Program-made: the position numbers and the translations under genes | Shown here: positions 6,761 through 9,871 of the stretch, one piece after another | Layout of the letters: every line of letters begins with the position of its first letter | How positions within the stretch are numbered: the stretch's first letter is position 1 | Assembly (NCBI GenBank): GCA_002405405.1 | Contig: DHLT01000177.1 | Span: 1-9,871, forward strand | DNA length: 9,871 nucleotides | Reading direction: 5' to 3' | Source of the DNA: Ignavibacteria bacterium UBA4661 | GTDB lineage: Bacteria > Bacteroidota > Ignavibacteria > Kapaibacteriales > UBA4661 | The notes under the pieces: generated by a model | Database searches by the model: none | What the model saw: only the letters and a program-made list of their open reading frames with translations | What the model was told of the DNA's origin: nothing

Positions 6761-8794
6761 ATGCGCTCACTGCTTCGTACTTCTTTATTGGCACTGGCAT
6801 TCATATTTGTCCACAGTGTCGCTACTATCGCACTTTTTGCGCAAACAAGCACCGGATCAATCCCCCCAACCGGTTTGTCAAGCCGTGTTTCCGCCATTGT
6901 AACCAGTAATGGACGTGTTACATTCGAGGTAACACTGTCATGGAACTATCGCTCGACGACAAATACCGTACCGACCTTTGCAATTTTTCAAGCAAATGCA
7001 CAAACCGAAGACATGACCCAATTCCGGCGGATTGCGACCATTACACGCCGTGTTGATTCGCTTCGTTATACAATCACAGGCTTAGAAACGGGTCCTTATA
7101 CATTCTATGTAACAGCTATTTTACCCGATGGAACGCAAAGTTTACGAAGCAATGTCAGTTCGGTTTTTGCTCTTACGCCGACACCACCTGCTCCAGCAGT
7201 AACATGTGCAACAATTAATGGACGTGTCCTCTACACCGATGGTACTGCTGTTACCGGAGCAACCGTCATAGCGACTCCCTTCAATATCCGACTCACTGGC
7301 AATAGTTTTACGCCCGTTCTCCCTGCGAGTACAGAAGTCGGTGCTGATGGATCCTACTCGATGCGTGTTGCTGCCTCAACATTTATTGTTTCTGTCGTAG
7401 GTCGTAATGTCCCAACCACTTTTTCACCGGGCACAACAAATCTTGAGAATGCTACTCGTGTTGTTGTAGCATGTAACCAAACATCAACAGCAAATATCAG
7501 CGTTGTTCGCCCTCGTGTTCCTGTCAGTTATACGGTCAGTGGACGAGTTACTGTTCGCAATTCTGGTGGTATTCCGGTACCAAATGCTATTATCACTTTT
7601 ATACCAAGATCTCAAAGTCGCCCTAATGAACGAATTGGTATCAGTACAGCTATTGGCTTAGCAAGTGGCTTAGCTGTTCGTACTGACGCTCAAGGGAATT
7701 TTACAACACGCTTAACAGATGAGTTTATTTACTCAGCTATGGCAAGTAGCGCACCCGGTGGTACTGAATATGAACAACAATGGTTCCGTATGGCAAGTAA
7801 TCCGAACGAGGCAACACCTATTACTCTGACAGCAAATCGCTCGGACATTACCTTTGAATTAACCCCACGCCGTGTTTTCAACAATGGCTTAGGTGGTACG
7901 GTACGTGGTGTTGACGGTAATGCAACCACCGCTATTGTATCGGCAATACGTGTTGCATCGACAGGTGATACTGTACGTACAGCATTTACTCGGACGACAG
8001 AATCAACAGTACGTGGCGAGTGGCGTGTAACAAATCTCCTGCCGGGTAACTATGTTCTTTTTGCGGCACCCCGTGAGCCGGGTAGCCGTCTGGCACCGGG
8101 TTATTATCGCGTTGCAACAACTGCTACAAACCAATGGGACAATGCAACTCGTATCGCCGTAGGCGATGTCATGCCTACAGTGCTATACTCCATCGTTCTC
8201 CCTCTGCGCTCCAATCAGCAAGGTATTGGTAGAATTAATGGTTCTGTTAACGAATCGCCAGCCGGTGCACTGGCTTCAACATCACCACTTGCCGGTGCAT
8301 TTGTAACGGTACTTGATGATGATGGTTCGGTTGTTGATTATGGTTTTTCAGACGGTACAGGTGAATTTTCTCTATCCGAACTGACAGACGGTACCTATCG
8401 GATTGTTGCTGAAAAAGTTAACTATCGACCTGTTGAACGCTCTGTTACCGTTGATTATGCGCAAGCACAAACATCAATGCAACTAGACTTACGGAATGAT
8501 GGTACGCTGACAAGCATTACGCCGACTGTTGTCAACAATGCTTTGACTATTTCACCCAATCCTGCACAACAGACTGCATATATCTCAGTGCCTACATCAT
8601 TGCAAACAACCATAGGTCAAACATCACGCATCAGTGTTGTTAATATGCTGGGTCAAGAAGTCTTGAACATAACAGTACAAGGCAATATTGGTACACTACC
8701 TATCGATGTCAGCACATTAGCACCGGGAGCATATTTTGTTCGCATACAAGGTACGACCACTATGTTGCACGGACGACTGACTATTACTCGATAA
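6761..8794 (+). CDS. Secreted multidomain surface protein with T9SS type A sorting domain
   Basis: A 677-residue protein with a signal peptide (1-27; basic RSLLR, apolar core, cleavage likely after LFA before Q28). It would cross the inner membrane by Sec and the outer membrane by the type IX system. Domains by pattern: a fibronectin type III-like domain (about 36-140, with 'LRYTITGLETGPYTFYVTAI'), then four carboxypeptidase regulatory/CNA-B-like beta sandwiches at about 148-250, 256-368, 374-482 and 489-578 (each with an 'I.GRV'-type opening and a 'DG.Y' or 'G.F' strand), and a C-terminal sorting domain (593-677) with SPNPAQQ, NMLGQEV and LAPGAYFVRI. No catalytic domain or active-site motif is seen, so adhesion, matrix or scaffold roles are guesses. 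The mature chain has just two cysteines, C149 and C238, at either end of the second domain, a likely disulfide. The gap from tamB is 124 bases, with no firm promoter recognised. Confidence 0.88.
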   Translation: MRSLLRTSLLALAFIFVHSVATIALFAQTSTGSIPPTGLSSRVSAIVTSNGRVTFEVTLSWNYRSTTNTVPTFAIFQANAQTEDMTQFRRIATITRRVDSLRYTITGLETGPYTFYVTAILPDGTQSLRSNVSSVFALTPTPPAPAVTCATINGRVLYTDGTAVTGATVIATPFNIRLTGNSFTPVLPASTEVGADGSYSMRVAASTFIVSVVGRNVPTTFSPGTTNLENATRVVVACNQTSTANISVVRPRVPVSYTVSGRVTVRNSGGIPVPNAIITFIPRSQSRPNERIGISTAIGLASGLAVRTDAQGNFTTRLTDEFIYSAMASSAPGGTEYEQQWFRMASNPNEATPITLTANRSDITFELTPRRVFNNGLGGTVRGVDGNATTAIVSAIRVASTGDTVRTAFTRTTESTVRGEWRVTNLLPGNYVLFAAPREPGSRLAPGYYRVATTATNQWDNATRIAVGDVMPTVLYSIVLPLRSNQQGIGRINGSVNESPAGALASTSPLAGAFVTVLDDDGSVVDYGFSDGTGEFSLSELTDGTYRIVAEKVNYRPVERSVTVDYAQAQTSMQLDLRNDGTLTSITPTVVNNALTISPNPAQQTAYISVPTSLQTTIGQTSRISVVNMLGQEVLNITVQGNIGTLPIDVSTLAPGAYFVRIQGTTTMLHGRLTITR

Positions 8795-8827
8795 ACTTTC
8801 ACTATTCATTTAAGACAAAGACTAAAG

Positions 8828-8860
8828 CAAAAGAGGCACAGACTATCTGTGCCTCTTTTG
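8828..8860. terminator. Bidirectional intrinsic terminator between convergent genes
   Basis: A perfect inverted repeat: 15-base arms (8828-8842, CAAAAGAGGCACAGA, and 8846-8860) around the loop CTA. The core GAGGCACAG pairs as a GC-containing stem, while the outer AAAA/TTTT pairs give a U-run after the stem on either strand. It sits 34 bases after the stop of the T9SS cargo gene and 28 bases after the stop of the metalloprotease gene, so it can end both transcripts. Confidence 0.9.
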
Positions 8861-8887
8861 TCATATTATTCTGCTGAACTCTGTCTG

Positions 8888-9871
8888 TTATACCGCCACA
8901 TTTAAGAGAGTTCGACTACCTGTAAATGCTCGTTGCGACGAGGTATAAAAATCATTCAAAAAAGCAATTCGCGTATTGATGATACGCGAATCAGCAGCAC
9001 GCACCAACTCTTGTTGCCGTCGTTGTTCTTCGATAGAAGATATACGCTCCAATTCTTGCGCTACCGGTTGTGCCACTGACGGACTTTCTTCTTGTTCGGT
9101 AGTTTGCTGAGTAGAAAACCGTATAGCATTGGCAGTGTCGGTCTGTACACTTTCAATTACCGGCTCAGGTTGAGTAGATTGTTTTGTCGGAAATCCAACA
9201 ATAGTCTTTTTTTCTTGGGGCAAAGCGGGACGCACAGGTGCAAATGACTCAGACGTACGGCGATTAGCTTGACTATTTTCGGCACGTAATCGTGCCGCCT
9301 CTATACGTGCTGCACTTTCGGTAGCACGAGCTGCCGCGGCAACAGCCAAATCTTGAGCTGAGGGATCAGCAGGAGCAAGAGCAGCACGCTGCACTTTTTG
9401 CATTTTGCGAGCAGTTGCCTCAGGATCACCCTGAACAGCTGAGGTATCAATTTTTACTTCGCCACCCGTAGCATAGCGGTTACCATCGGGACCTGTTACA
9501 TACGTAAATGATTTTGCACGAGCTAAACTCCCTGCAACAGCTTGGTGCGCCTGTTCATGAGCGCGTACACGCTCATCAACACGACGAAGTTCATCAACAA
9601 TTTTTTGCTCTTCATCGCTAAGAGGTTTTCCATTGACACCTAATTGTACGTCATTCTTATCAACAATACCGCTTGTTCCTGTTGGCAATGACGCAACAGA
9701 GGGTGATGCTAAACCATCGATACTCCCGATACTATCACGTGGTATAGCTTGACGCTGATTTTCTGAATTATTTGTGTCTTTTTGATCAATATTACGTCTG
9801 ATACCAAGTGTAGTTGAGCGGTCGCTTCCCTCAAAGTAACGATCAAATTTGGCAGATTGGGGCAGATCAGG
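8888..9871 (-). CDS. Putative zinc metalloprotease, CJM1_0395 / 'SprA-related' family (5' end outside window)
   Basis: A minus-strand frame of 327 codons plus stop that is still open at the right edge, so the N-terminus is missing. The TTG at 9688 is an internal leucine codon: the 61 codons upstream are open and contain no ATG. Fragment residues 102-109 (VRAHEQAH) hold an HExxH zinc-binding motif (H105, E106, H109; bases 9559-9545). After it come the family's conserved blocks 'TGPDGNRYATGGEV' (126-139), 'GDPEAT' (148-153) and 'ALAPADPSAQD' (164-174), then an Ala/Arg-rich helix (about 174-201, possible coiled coil), a Pro/Gln/Ser-rich probably disordered linker (about 205-275) and a charged C-terminal helix with 'RIAFLNDFYTSSQRAF'. 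The family assignment is from memory of these motifs; peptidase activity is predicted, not shown. Despite the Pfam label, this is not the giant T9SS translocon protein SprA. It is convergent with the T9SS cargo gene. Confidence 0.8.
   Translation of the reverse strand, partial: PDLPQSAKFDRYFEGSDRSTTLGIRRNIDQKDTNNSENQRQAIPRDSIGSIDGLASPSVASLPTGTSGIVDKNDVQLGVNGKPLSDEEQKIVDELRRVDERVRAHEQAHQAVAGSLARAKSFTYVTGPDGNRYATGGEVKIDTSAVQGDPEATARKMQKVQRAALAPADPSAQDLAVAAAARATESAARIEAARLRAENSQANRRTSESFAPVRPALPQEKKTIVGFPTKQSTQPEPVIESVQTDTANAIRFSTQQTTEQEESPSVAQPVAQELERISSIEEQRRQQELVRAADSRIINTRIAFLNDFYTSSQRAFTGSRTLLNVAV

Overview
The window reads as ordinary chromosomal DNA from a Gram-negative bacterium of the Bacteroidota/Chlorobiota (FCB) group. 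Three things point there: a secreted protein ending in a type IX secretion (T9SS, type A) sorting domain, a very long TamB-type envelope protein, and start codons that mostly lack a Shine-Dalgarno sequence. An Ignavibacteria/Kapabacteria-like source is a reasonable guess, but it rests on protein style only. No mobile element, CRISPR array, tRNA or rRNA was seen.

Layout. The left end carries two minus-strand genes in probable operon order: a SIMPL (DUF541) membrane-anchored protein, then, 15 bases after its stop, the first 40 codons of an unrecognised protein that runs off the left edge. A 153-220 base divergent intergenic region (depending on the SIMPL start) separates them from a plus-strand run: a short-form orotate phosphoribosyltransferase (pyrE), a 1651-codon TamB/DUF490 protein that opens without an ATG, and a 677-residue T9SS-exported multidomain surface protein with a clear GGAGG ribosome binding site. 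This run meets, head to head, a minus-strand gene for a predicted zinc metalloprotease of the CJM1_0395 (Pfam 'SprA-related') type. A perfect 33-base inverted repeat between the two ends looks like a shared bidirectional terminator. The metalloprotease frame stays open to the right edge, so its true start lies outside the window.

Themes. Apart from pyrE (pyrimidine synthesis), the recognisable genes concern the cell envelope: TamB bridges the periplasm for outer-membrane lipid or protein delivery, the T9SS cargo is displayed or released outside, and the SIMPL protein is anchored in a membrane. I see no evidence that they form one dedicated system. The main corrections to a simple ORF reading are the two edge-truncated genes and four start-site decisions. 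No convincing new biological system was found.
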